Notes under the pieces: generated by a model
Told to the model about the DNA's origin: nothing
Seen by the model: the letters and a program-made list of their open reading frames with translations, nothing else
Databases searched by the model: none
Shown: piece after piece, positions 33,415 through 45,295 of the stretch
Layout of the letters: each line of letters starts with the position of its first letter
Numbering within the stretch: position 1 is the first letter of the stretch
Source of the DNA: Nicotiana tabacum
Lineage: Eukaryota > Streptophyta > Magnoliopsida > Solanales > Solanaceae
Direction: 5' to 3'
Assembly (NCBI RefSeq): GCF_000715075.1
Contig: NC_134100.1
Location: forward strand, 29,804,042 to 29,868,041
Length of the DNA stretch: 64,000 nt
Made by a program: the position numbers and the translations under genes

Positions 33415-34896
33415 GTGGAGAAGAATGATGACATTAATGATCTTTGTGCAATGCTTTCGGAATGCAACCTAGTTGAAAATCTGAAAGAGTGGTGGATTGA
33501 CTCTGGAGCCACTCGACATGTTTGTGATGTCAAAGAAGCATTTGCAACTTACTCTATTGTTGGTCCCAAAGAAGAGATTTCCATGGGAAATAATGCAACA
33601 GCCAAGATTGAAGGTTATGGGAAGATATTCTAGAAGATGACTTCTAGCAAGGTGTTAACGCTCAACAACGTTCTTCATGTTCCAACTATTAGGAAGAATT
33701 TAGTTTCTATTTCTTTACTTTTAAAGAATGGATTCAAATGTGTATTTGTTTCTAATAAAGTTGTTGTAAGCAAGAATGAAATGTATGTTGGAAAAGGCTA
33801 CCTCACGAAAGGCCTTTTCAAACTCAATGTAATAGTTGTTGACAGTATGAATAAAATCTCAGCTTCTTCTTATTTATTGGAGTCAAATGATTTATGGCAT
33901 ATTCGTTTAGGACATGTCAATTATAAAACCTTGCGGAAGTTAATTAATTTAGAAATATTGCCTAAATTCGAGTGTAATAAATCGAAATATTGAATATGTG
34001 TTGAATCTAAGTTTGTAAAACATCCTTATAAGTTTGTTGAAAGGAATTCAAATCCTTTAGACATAATTCATACTGACATTTGCAATATAAAATCGACACT
34101 ATCTCGAGGTGGGAAAAAGTATTTTATTACTTTGATTGACGATTGCACTCAATATTGTTATTTTTATTTGCTTAATAGTAAGGGTGAAGCAATTGAAGCA
34201 ATTAAGCAATACAAGAATGAGGTAGAAAATCAATTGAATAAAAAGATCAAAATGATTAGAAGTGATAGAGGCGGAGAATATGAATCTCCGTTTGTAGAAA
34301 TATGTTCGAAATATGGAATTGTCCATCAAACTACTGCAACTTACACACCTCAATCCAACGGAATTGCGGAAAGGAAAAATCAGACAATAAAAGAAATGAT
34401 GAATTCTTTATTAATAAGTTCCGGATTACCGCAGAGTTTGTGGGGGGGAGCTATCCTTACAGCTAACCGAATACCCAATAGAGTACCCTACAGCAAAACG
34501 CAATCTATTCCATAGGAAAAATGGAAAGGAAGAAAATCCAACTTGAAATATTCCAAAGTGTGGGGGTGTCTAGCAAAGGTACAAGTTCTTTCACTTAAAA
34601 GGGTTAAAATTGGACCAAAAATAGTAGATTGTGTTTTCATTGGATATGCTACAAATAGTAAAGCATGTCGGTTCTTGGTTCATAAATTCGATAATCCTGA
34701 GATTGTTGTTGATACGGTAATGGAATTGGATAATGCTGAATTCTTTGAAAGCATCTATCCGTATAAAATTGAATGTGAGTCGTTAAGTGAAAGACCTAAA
34801 CGACCTCAAGAAGGACCAAAGTAAAATACTCAAAGTATAGAAGATCCAAGGCGTAGTAAACATCAAAGAACATCTACTTCATTTGGACCAGATTTT
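33415..34896 (+). pseudogene. pol: K pol, protease and integrase part
   Basis: Protease WWIDSGATRHVCD lies in 33415-33633, ended by TAG. The piece 33637-33993 has NNVLHVPTIRKNLVS and the pre-integrase WHIRLGHVNYKTLRKL. Integrase continues after a stop: first Asp in IIHTDICN (about 34072), second in RSDRGGEY (residue 45 of 34132-34515) and Glu in NGIAERKN (residue 80), all present. A stop follows at 34513; 34543-34824 is the integrase C-terminal part (KVWGCLAKVQ, VFIGYATNSKACRF). Catalytic residues intact, reading frame not. Confidence 0.9.
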
Positions 34897-36453
34897 GTGA
34901 CATTTTTGCTTGAAAATGAGCCTCAAACTTTTAAAGCAGCTATGTCGTCTTCTGATTCAGCGTTTTGGAAAGAGGTAGTCCATAGTGAGATTCAATCAAT
35001 TTTGGATAACCATACATGGGAATTGGTTGATCTTCCTCAGGGAAATAAGCCTTTAGGTTCGAAATGGATCTTTAAATGAAAAATTAAAGCCGATGGTGCT
35101 ATTGACAAATATAAGGAAAGACTTGTTGTCAAAGGTTATAGACAAAAGGAAGGTCTTGATTACTTTGACACTTACTCGCCAGTAACAAGGATAACATCTA
35201 TTAAGGTGTTAGTGGCACTAGCGGTCGTGTATGGTCTTGAAATCCATCAAATGGATGTTAAAACAGCTTTTGTAAATGGAGAATTAGAGGAAGAGATTTA
35301 CATGGAACAACCTAAAGGTTTTGTGGTTCCTGGTAAAGAAAAGAAAGTGTGCAAACTTGTTAAATTGCTTTATGGACTTAAATAAATACCCAAACAATGG
35401 CATACAAAATTTGACCAAACAATATTGACAAATGGATTTAAAATCAACGAGTGTGATAAATGTGTTTACATTAAAAACACTCCAGGTCATGAAATCATTG
35501 TTTGTTTATATGTTGATGACATATTGATAATGAGCAAAAGTATGACAGATATAAATGCTAATAAGTGCATGTTGGCTAGAAAATTCGATATGAAAGACTT
35601 AGGAGTTGCTGATGTGATCTTAGGAATCAGAATTCACAAAACTCCACAAGGTCTAGCATTATCACAGTCTCACTACATTGAAAAGGTACTTGACAAGTTC
35701 AAGTATTTGGATTTCAAAATTGCCAAGACTCCAATTGACGTGAGTTATGCACTTCAAAAGAATGAAGGTGAAAGTGACTCACAACTGGACTATGCAAGAG
35801 TATTGGGAAGTTTGATGTATATCATGAATTGTACGCGACCAGATATAGCGTGTGCTATTAGCAAACTGAGTCGATTTACAAGTAATCCCAATCAAATACA
35901 TTTGATGGCAATGAAACGAGTTTTGGGATATCTAAAACATACCCAAAATTATGCTTTGCATCATAACAAATATCCTTCCGTGATCGAGGGATATAGTGAT
36001 GCAAATTGGATCACCGGATCATCTAAAGTTAAATCCAAGAGTGGATATATTTTCACAATTGGGGGTGGAGCAGTGTCTTGGAAATTATTCAAACAAACGT
36101 GCATCGCCTGTTGTACAATGGAATCTGAATTCATAGCTTTAGATATGGCCGGTGAAGAAGCTGAATGGCTCCGGAATTTCTTGGAAGATATTTCATTTTG
36201 GCCCAAACCTTTGGCACCTATTTGTATACATTGTGATAGTCAAGAGGCAATAGGCAGGGCAGGGAGCGTTATGTATAACAAAAAATCTAGTCATATACGA
36301 TGGAGACACAATACCATTAGACAACTACACTCTTGTGGTGTTATCACAATTGACTACGTAAAGTCAAGAGATAACGTGGCGGATCCACTTACAAAAGGCC
36401 TATCTAGAGAGGCAGTTGAAACATCATCAAAGGGAATGGAGTTAAAGGCCTAG
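34897..36453 (+). pseudogene. pol: K pol, reverse transcriptase and RNase H part
   Basis: RT start DSAFWKEVVHSEIQSILDNHTWELVDLP, cut by a stop after GSKWIFK (35077). It continues with ERLVVKGYRQKEGLDY and a second stop at 35383 (TAA) replacing the Gln of the LKQ motif. The long piece 35425-36453 has YVDD (residues 29-32), TRPDIACAISKLSRF, and RNase H motifs YSDANW, TMESEFIAL, HCDSQEA and DPLTKGL. Only single-base stops separate the parts. Confidence 0.93.
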
Positions 36454-37067
36454 AACAAGTTATCATGGCGGTAACTCTACCTAGCAGACTGAAGATCCCA
36501 AGAGCTAGGTTCAAAGAGATCAAACAAAGTTCTGAATGACGGTTCAACATTGTCAACTAACTCAGCCCATTCTCGTGATGAAGACAATGTTCAAAAACGA
36601 GGTAAAACATTAAGGCTTTTTGATGAGCCAATAAAGCTTAAAGCTTTTTAAAGATTTGCTAAATTTGGCAGGATATCACTAGATAGTGTGTATTTAGGAT
36701 TACACATTTAGGAATCACCTATGTGAGTGTGAAGTGTAAGCTGCTTCAAGGAGAATGAAAGTAAAGGCCCATTCTCTAAGCACTCATGAAATCAGGCAGT
36801 GTTCATGACTGAAACGAACACAACCGTGAGAACCATAGATAGTTAAGGATTGATTGTGTGACTTATGTTGTCTAGGTATACAACAAAGCTCAACGGTTCA
36901 AAGATATCAAATTTACCAATTGACCGAGTATATCGGATATAAGTTCACTACAGAAAGTTCAAAGGGAAACCTACTTATCCAGATGCAATTAATTCTTGCA
37001 TGTGAAACACACACACGTCCATGCATTCCTTTAAGTTTATAGCCATTCCCCATTCATGTGGGGGTAT
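36454..37067 (+). other. K 3' untranslated region and PPT
   Basis: No gene. Ends in TGTGGGGGTAT (37057-37067), a typical copia PPT abutting the 3' LTR. Confidence 0.8.
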
Positions 37068-37994
37068 TGTTGGATTTTGTTATTAATAACAAAAGAAGAG
37101 TGAATGGAAAATGGTGGGAAGAAATGGAGGGAAGTGAAATTTTGAACTAGTTCACTTTACTAATGCACTTTGTCCCTCATAGGTAGAAAGAAAGAAAATC
37201 TTTGTGTATATATAGAGAAGCTCATCTTCTAGCTCTTAAAGAGATAAGAAGGAGGCAAGTCTCGCGCCATCGTCGTCGTCGCTCGCTCGGCTTCGGCTTC
37301 GGATTCAGATTCGGATTTTGATTTGGATTTGGTCAAAGATCGATTGATTTATTAATATTTTGGGACAAAATTCTTTTCAAATATTAAATTATTTAATTAA
37401 CAAAAATTTAATCACCCATGACCCGCGACCCGGTTCGGTCCGGTCCAATTTTTTTTTCCCGGATTATTTTAAATCTGTTTAATTTTCCCGGAATATTTTC
37501 AACAGTTATGGCTGTTCTGAAACAGTGTCAAACCTGTTCTAACAGCTATGGATGTTCGGAAAGGTTGCAAACATTTTCAAAAACAGTACCAAATTGGCTA
37601 TAAATATTTCTTCAAATCCCAGAATATTTACTTACGAAATTTTCTGATAATCTTCTTTTTCTTCTGCACGAAAATTCCAGTGTGTTTTACAGCCTTCGAG
37701 TGGTTCGTTGTTCATCTGCGTTTTTGGCACCGATACGCTGGTGAGTTAAATCGTTATATCCTGGGAGGATATATTCCAAAACCTCGGGTACTTGAGGGGA
37801 ATAATTTCCTTAAGGACACACTGTGTATTCAGTGGGCTCAATTTGTTCCTATACTATTTTTCAGATTATTTTGAAATTACTATACTGTTTCTAGAATATA
37901 TTTTGACATTCTAGTCCTACTAACTTTCTGTTTCTATTTTTCATAAAGTTTATTATTTTATTTTACAAAAATATAGATATCGATATCAATAACA
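37068..37994 (+). repeat. K 3' LTR (927 bp)
   Basis: Start TGTTGGATTTTG is certain; the end at 37994 rests on ...AATAACA and the imperfect target duplication. It retains the 3' part lost from the 5' LTR. Confidence 0.78.
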
Positions 37995-39700
37995 AATACC
38001 AACTCTAATGACCATGACATGTATTTTGGATTAAGCAGCCTAATCTGACGTGTTAGTCTAATTTTCAATTTGTGTCGTACCTTCAACCTTAGGAAACTCC
38101 AATGATCCAATTGTTTTATTAGATTCACAATCCTTATTTGACTTGTGGTACCCCGAAGGTTTTTCACTATCAAGCCTCTCCCATTTTGTTCTTTCTCTCA
38201 ACTCACCGTCGTCTTATGGTGCCCGTGAGAGTTTTCACCAACAAGACTCTCTCATTTTATTTTATTTTCTTATTTCCTCTAATTCTTCAAATGACAAGGC
38301 ATTAACAATGGTAAAAATATCATATGCTCCTGGCATGTCTAATTCGGCACTCTCAAAGATTATCTGGGAGGTCTTTTTTGAATTGTAATGTGGCTTTTGG
38401 ACAAGTTTAGAAAGAAAGAAAGGCATGAAGGCTCAAATTCAAACTAAGACAAAATGGGGTATAAATTTAGAACTTTTGGAACCATCTTTTATAGAAAAAC
38501 TAAACTTCTGCCCCAATTTCTTTTGAAGTGAGGAATTTTAGAATTTGACTTGGTGCGACTGAACCCTAAAGTAAGGATGCACACGTATCTTGTTTACACA
38601 AGAATCAAGTCGAACGTAATTCAAAAGAATTTTTGTTGTTGCTATTTTTTTTTTCTTTTTTTTCTTTTCCTCTTTTCTTTTCTTTCTGACTTTTTTTCTT
38701 TCTTTATCTTTTTTCCTTTCTTCTCTTTTTCTTTATTTTCTTTTGAGATGAACTTTCTAAAATAAACCTTATGGGGACATGATTTTTTTAATGACTCTAA
38801 CTTGATTCCAAAAGAGGTGACATCAAAGAAATTAACATTGGCTCAAAAGGGGTACCGAATGGTATAAAGTATTTGGGAAGCTGAAGGAGGGCCTCCCAAT
38901 CTCTAAAAAAATACCAAGTATAACACATGTAACATGAGAATGAAAAATGAATATCATGCATCGCATTTTTTTGCATCATCGGCATTGATATCACAGATAT
39001 GTCTTCCACCTTTCTTTAGTTCCTTGTCGAGTACAAAACTCTTGTTGGGTGATTTCTTCTTCACAATGGATGTGCTCCATCAGTTTGGAGCAACCTTCCT
39101 TGGATTTATGTTGTAAGTTGAGATGCACTTGAACTCAAAGTTCCTCGCTTCAAATTGTCTGGGACGCATTCTCTGGTAACAAATTCTTGTCGTCCTCCTA
39201 ACTTCCCAAACTATCTGCCCCAGTTTTACACAATTCGGGCTTTAAATAATCTCAAAATATCTAACCTTTGCTTATTTCCTCAGAAGCCTCTCTATCGTCT
39301 TCAAAACTTGTTCCGTTGATCCATGATTAGACTAACTTTTAAGTCCAGACTGAAAATTCCGCTTGTGTGCCATGTCACTAGAGTCACCATGAAAAGAACT
39401 ATAAAAGGAAAAGATAACTAAACAAAAACTGACTAGAAATAACAGAAAATAGGAGATTGCATTAGACAGATGGTGAAAGGGTTTGAATAACAAAACAAGC
39501 AAAATAAACTTTATTTACAAACCTGGAACAATCCTAGATAACACTAGACGAGTTACTATGACTAAACGAACTAGGCAAAATAAAAGGAGGAAGGGTTTGA
39601 GTCACAAGACAATATCCGGATTACAACCCTGAAAAACCAGGAAAATAGAAATGTCAACAAAATAAACCACCAAAACTCCTCCCTGGCTAGCCAAGGAAAT
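37995..39700 (-). other. B non-coding 3' region
   Basis: No gene. It has a long C/T-rich tract on the plus strand (38640-38755), phrases with CTTCTGCCCCAATTTC (38504) and CTGCCCCAGTTTTACAC (39220) like those in the 3' region of A, and a further A-rich region to 39640. No pol motif in any frame. Confidence 0.65.
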
Positions 39701-40931
39701 AATGTCTTTCCAATTACCAACCTCGACATCTTAGCCACTGAGTCTCACATCGACATTACTAGGACCTTCACAAGTCTCCATCATATTGACCTTAGCAAAT
39801 AGGTTTTGGGTCCCTTTTGTAGACTTGTTCTTAAGATTAACTTCTAGAACCGAGACTGATAGCATTGAAAACTTTGTGGCAAGTGGTCCTCCAAGGAACT
39901 CATAAGAGTTCTCCTATTCTTTTTCAACACAAATCATGCCTACCATATGTGTCTCATGATGAACAAGCAATAGACTTTGGCTAATATCCACTGCATCTGG
40001 ATTTTATATGACAATGTCACTTGCATCAATAAGCTTCTGGACTGCTCTTTTTAGATTCCAACATTTTTCTATGTTGTGCCCCGGGGCATCAGAGCAATAT
40101 GCGCACCTTTGAGAATAATCAAAATTCTTTGGAAGAGGTTTCAGAATTTTTATCTGAATCGGCTTCAACATGTCCAATTGTCTCAACTTTTGGAAAAGAC
40201 TGGCATTGTGGCCTCGGTTAGAACCTCTTGTGGGTAGGTGGTTGATATGCTTGTAGAGGTAGGTAAGACATTTGTAGAGGTGGTGCAGGCTATTGCGGGT
40301 CTTGTGGATGTGGTGTAGTCTATTGCGGGTCTTGTGGATATAGAGCATAGGGCGGTGTATTAAGGATAGAGTACTCGAGAAGTGAGGTATGACTTTGGGG
40401 ATTTTTTGTTGAAAATAGTATTGGAGAGGATTATCTGGAGTACAAGGATAATCATGGGGTCGATATTGAGGCTGAAAGCATTGAGCAGGAACGTCCACTT
40501 GATCTTGTTATTGGTAGTGCTCAACAACATCTTTTCTATTTATCTTTCTTCCCCCCAAAACTTACTGAGTTGTCCTGAATGTCTTCTGTAGTATCTTTCA
40601 ATGCAGGAAAGCTCATGATTTTACCTAACTTAATACCTTCTTCTACTATCTCCCTCATTTTTACCATATCATTGAAAGGTTTACCTAAAGTTGAGATCAA
40701 ATAACTAAAGTAGGTGGGTCCCTGAACTCGTAGGAAAAGCCTAACCATTTCTTTTTGGTCAATCGGGGGACTGACCCGAGTAGCTTATTCCCTCCATCTG
40801 AGCCCAAACTCCTTAGAACTTTCCTCAAGTTTCTTTTCCATCTTAGATAGGGAGGAGTGGTCTAGGATAATGTATATATTGTTCTAAAGGTATCGAACAA
40901 AATCTTGAGTCCTGTTATCCCATGCATGCCA
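39701..40931 (-). pseudogene. gag: B gag, C-terminal half
   Basis: Continues gag of B after the T insertion. Readable pieces: 40748-40536 (MVRLFLRVQGPTYFSYL, GKPFNDMVKMREIVEEGIKLG) and 40498-40004 with a C-x2-C-x5-H-x4-C knuckle CAYCSDAPGHNIEKCW (residues 132-146) and LKRAVQKLIDAS. A duplicated 33-bp block (40273-40340) lies in the Pro/Gln-rich spacer, which is frameshifted. Downstream (to about 39700) a decayed gag tail is readable; no protease active site follows. Type is Ogre/Tat. Confidence 0.8.
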
Positions 40932-41597
40932 CTTACTATCACAACCCGGATTTCCCACCATCGGGTGTCGTGATGGCGCCTACTATCGGAGCTTGGCAAG
41001 CCAAATATTTAAAATACCCTTTCCTGCTTTCTTTCAAACAATATAATAAACGAGACAAAATTTAACGGAAGACTTTAAATCTAAAGCAACTGAAAACCAA
41101 AAGTGCGGAAGTTTAATACACATCACTACCCAAGGTCTGGTGTCACTGGCTCACAGACTACTACAGAATGCTACAAACAATGTCTGAAAGGAAATACATC
41201 ATGTTTGTCGGATACAAGATGAACAAACGAAAAACATGGAAAGGGGCTTCGGCCTGCGAACGCCGGCTAGGCTACCTCGAGAGTCCCTAGACTGAAAATA
41301 GCTCCCAGAAGTCCTACTGTTGTGGTTCGTAAGCTGCTCCCTGATCTGTGCACAAAAATGCACAGAGTGTAGCATCAGCACAACCGACCCCATGTGTTGG
41401 TAAGTGCCTGGCCTAACCCCGGCAAAGTAGTGACGAGGCTAAACAGGACCTACCACAATTAACCTGTACAGATATATATACAAGTGCAAGAAAACAATAA
41501 CAAGATAATACAAATAAAGCTATGAGGGGACATGCTATCGGGGAGTAACAGATAAAAATGAAATATCGGAAATAAACAGAAGAAACTCCGGTTCCCA

Positions 41598-41599
<2 letters not shown>

Positions 41600-41673
<74 letters not shown>

Positions 41674-42062
41674 GACGGCGTGCCACACGATCCCATGATA
41701 TCATATATAAGTGGACGGTGTGCCACACGATCCCATAATATCATATATAAGTGGACGGCGTGCCACACGATCCCATAATATCATATAAAAGTGGACGGCG
41801 TGCCACACGATCCCATAATATCATATAAAAGTGGACGGCGTGCCACACGATCCCATAATATCATATATAAAGTGGACGGCGTGCCACACGATCCCATAAC
41901 ATCATATATAAGTGGACGGCGTGCCACACGATCCCATAATATCATATAAAAGTGGACGGCGTGCCACACGATACCATAATATCATATATAAGTGAACGGC
42001 ATGCCACACGATCACATAATATCATATATAAGTGGACGGCGTGCCACACAATCCCATAATAT
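41600..42062. repeat. (AT)n tract and 40-bp tandem array in T 3' LTR
   Basis: (TA)n at 41601-41670, then ten units of 40 bp starting GTGGACGGCGTGCCACACG and ending ATCCCATAATATCATATATAA-like. Each unit holds an inverted GTGG/CCAC pair. Apparent ORFs over this array are artefacts of repetition. Confidence 0.95.
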
Positions 42063-43024
42063 AATTCGAAACATCTGATTTTGTAAGGAGAGTCCCATTA
42101 GGGAAAATCAACAACATATCACTCCAACCCGGGAGGGGTACAACTAACAGCCCAAAATATCCCGACAAGGGAGAGTATATATATCGGTGTACACATCCCG
42201 GCAAGGGAGTAATCACAGCACATTCTCTTTTTAAATCCCTTCTTCCTCAACTAACACATTCATGTTCGAGCTAGCGCTCCAAAAGTACACCAATCACAAT
42301 CTTACCTCAACCGTTCACATTATATGAAACTCATCAAATAAACAAGGAGATTGTGTCACGTTATTCGAATTAAAAGCAATTAAGACTCACGGTCATGCTA
42401 GACTCCGGTGCATAGATAACTGTCACCATGCCTATACACCGTACTCCACATTAGCAAGTAGCAAATAACATCCTAATCCTATTCCCTCAAGCCAAAGTTA
42501 GAACAAACACTTACCTCGAATGCTCCAAACTCAACTCACGCTTCTAGTATAGCTTTACCTCTTGATTCCACCACCAATCCGCTCGAATCTAGTCATAAGT
42601 TACTTAATCATATTAATAATTACTAAATGAACCACTCCTCATGCATGAAAAATAAATTTTACAAAGTTTTTCCCAAAATGGTCAAAAACACCCCCCCGGA
42701 CCCACGTGGTTGAAACTCGAGGTTCGGACCAAAACCCAGTTACCCATTCTCCCACGAATCCAAATATATGATTTGTTTTGAAATCGGACCTCAAATTGAG
42801 GTCCAACTTCTCAATTTGCAGAAAACCCAGGTTCTACCCAAAACACCCAATTTCCTCCATGAAAATCTTTGATTTCAATTTGAAATCATGTTAAAAAATG
42901 TCAAGGAATAAAGAAATTAAGTTAGAAATCACTTACCAATCGTTTTGGAGAAGAAAAGTTGTTTGGAAAATCGCCTCTTAGGTTTTGGGTTTTTGAAAAG
43001 TGGATAAAATGACTGAAAATCCCG

Positions 43025-43038
43025 AATTTATATATATG
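43025..43038 (-). promoter_or_regulatory. TATA box of T 3' LTR
   Basis: The minus strand reads CATATATATAAATT; the same lies in the 5' LTR at 53037-53050. Upstream (43046-43250) is CpG-dense with GCGCGGACCGC repeats; downstream lies about 2 kb of transcribed LTR. Confidence 0.6.
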
Positions 43039-43971
43039 TTGGGGGTTGGCGCGGACCGCGCAGAAATACACCGCGGTCGCGTGGCTGCCAGCGCGGACCG
43101 CACTGATTTGGTGCGCGGCCGCGCTGGTCGACCTGGCTACCGACCCTCTGAACCACCACCACGCGAACCGCACAGAAAAGCACTGCGGCCGCGTGGCTGC
43201 CAGCGCGGACCGCGCGGAAACGGCCGCGGCCAGGCTGGGCCTGCAACACCTGGACCTGCATTTTTTTAAGTCTAAGACCTCCCGAGCCCCACTCAAAACT
43301 AACCCGAGCCCTCGGGGCTCCAAACCAAACATATATATGATCTTAAAAACACCTTACGGTCTCATTTGTGCGATCAAGTCGCCAAAATAACATCATATAC
43401 ATAGAATCAAGCCTCAAAACACATGATTTTCTTTCAACTTTCATAAAACTCAAATTCCCCATTTAAGTCCGAAACACGTCATATGACGTCCGTTTTTAGC
43501 CAAACTTTACAGATAGTGCTTAAAATATATTTAAGACTCGTACCGGGCGTCGGAACTAAAATACGAGCCCGATACCACAGTTTTCTGATCAATTTCCTTC
43601 TTCATTTTCCTTAATTAATTTTAGAAAATAATTTCACACAAAATTTCATTTCTCGGGCTTGGGACCTCGGAATTTAATTCCGGGCACACGCCCAAGTCCC
43701 ATATTTTTCTACGGACCCTCCGGGACCGTCGAATCACAAGTCCGGGTCCGTTTACCCAAATATTGACCTAAGTCAATATTATGCATATTAATATCAAAAT
43801 CCATCAAAATTTTCACATAATTCACATATTCTAACATAAAAACTTTCCGGTTACGCGCCCGAACTACGCACGCAAATCGTGGCAACTAAAAGTGAGGTTT
43901 TCAAGGCCTCGGAAGCGCGGAACAAGGAAGAACTACGGTGATGACCCTTTGGGTCGTCACATTCTCCACCT

Positions 43972-44728
43972 CTAAAACAATTGTTCGTCCTCGAACGGAC
44001 AAAAGAAAGAAGTACCTGGGTCGGAAAATAGGTGAGGATAATGGCCCCGCATATCGGACTCGGACTCCCAAGTTGATGCCTCAGGGGGCTGACCTCTCCA
44101 CTGAACACGCACCGAAGGAAATCTCTTCGACCTCAACTGTTGAACCTGCCGGTCTAGAATAGCCACCGGCTCTTCCTCATATGACAGATCCTTGTCCAAT
44201 TGGACAGTGCTGAAATCTAACACGTGCGATGGATCTCCGCGATACTTCCGGAGCATAGATACATGAAACACGGGATGCACAGCTGACAAGCTAGGTGGCA
44301 AGGCAAGTCTATAAGCCACCTCTCCCACACGATCAAGAATCTCAAATGGACCGATGAACCTAGGGCTGAGCTTGCCCTTCTTCCCAAATATCATCACGCC
44401 CTTCATAGGCGATACACGGAGCAATACCCGCTCCCTAACCATGAAAGCAACATCTCTGACCTTGCGATCTGCATAACTCTTTTGTCTGGACTGAGCTGTA
44501 CGAAGTCTATCCTGAATAATCCTAACCTTGTCCAAGGCCTCCTGAACCAGATCCGTACCCAATAATCGAGCCTCTCCCGGCTCAAACCATCCAACCGGAG
44601 ATCGACATCGCCTATCATACAACGCCTCATACGGAGCCATCTGAATGCTGGACTGGTAGCTGTTGTTGTAGGCGAACTCTGCTAAATGCAAAAACTGATC
44701 CCACGAGCCTCCAAAATCAATGACACAG
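43972..44728 (-). pseudogene. pol: Extra copy of T integrase C-terminus and chromodomain
   Basis: Second copy of the pol end created by the duplication. It holds WDQFLHLAEFAYNNSYQSS, the GPFEILDRVGEVAYRLALPP linker, and the chromodomain region AILDRQVQQLRSKRFPSVRV and WRGQPPEASTWESESDM. The open frame to 44826 starts in LTR sequence, so its first codons are not integrase. It lacks the catalytic part and sits between the partial LTR and the 3' LTR. Confidence 0.9.
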
Positions 44729-45285
44729 TCAAGCCTCAAAACACATGATTTTGTTTCAACTTTCATAAAACTCAAATTCCCCATTTTAAGTCCGAAACAC
44801 GTCATATGACGTCCATTTTTATCCAAACTTTACAGATAGTGCTTAAAATATATTTAAGACTCGTACCGGGCGTCGGAACCAAAATATGAGCCCGATACCA
44901 CAGTTTTCTGATCAATTTCCTTCTTCATTTTCCTTAATTAATTTCAGAAAATAATTTCACACAAAATTTCATTTCTCGGGCTTGGGACCTCGGAATTTAA
45001 TTCCGGGCACACGCCCAAGTCCCATATTTTTCTACGGACCCTCCGAGACCGTCGAATCACAGGTCCGGGTCCGTTTACCCAAAATGTTGACCGAAGTCAA
45101 CATTATGCATATTAATACCAAAATCCATCAAAATTTTCACATAATTCACATATTCTAACATAAAAACTTTTCGGCTATGCGCCCAAACTGCGCACGCTAA
45201 TCGAGGCAACTAAAAGCGAGGTTTTCAAGGCCTCGGAAGCGCGGAACAAGGAAGAACTACGGTGATGACCCTTTGGGTCGTCACA
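44729..45285 (-). repeat. Third, partial LTR inside T
   Basis: 557 bp equal to the first part of the LTR (minus sense), ending in the TGTGACGACCC start at 45285 next to a second PPT. Produced by the tandem duplication. Confidence 0.92.
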
Positions 45286-45295
45286 TTCTCCACCT

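Larger units (their letters stand above)
31830..37994 (+). mobile_element. K: Ty1/copia retrotransposon, Tnt1-94-like pol
   Basis: 5' LTR 31830-32542 (partial), gag from 32546, protease, integrase, RT and RNase H to 36453, PPT at 37057-37067, 3' LTR 37068-37994. LTRs start TGTTGGATTTTG. The 3' LTR end at AATAACA (37994) is inferred from a near target duplication: GATAC (31825-31829) versus AATAC (37995-37999). The LTR end, PBS and leader are missing upstream of gag. Inserted in the 3' region of B. Confidence 0.88.
40937..43961 (-). repeat. T 3' LTR (3025 bp)
   Basis: Distal end reads TATCACAACCC on the plus strand, where the 5' LTR has TGTCACGACCC (CpG decay). Next to 43961 the minus strand has GAGGTGGAGAA, the PPT. 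Contains the AT tract, a 40-bp array, a TATA box and a CpG-dense part. Confidence 0.93.

Noticed and set aside
41413..41969. Several overlapping minus-strand ORFs with repeated Tyr-Ile or WDRVARRPL motifs
   Set aside because: They are translations of the (AT)n tract and the 40-bp array; the period gives 40-residue pseudo-repeats. Same for 51013-51453.
43000..43390. ORFs on both strands rich in Arg/Ala/Gly (also 52945-53569)
   Set aside because: Chance open frames in the CpG-dense LTR block; no family resemblance and present in both LTRs with different ends.
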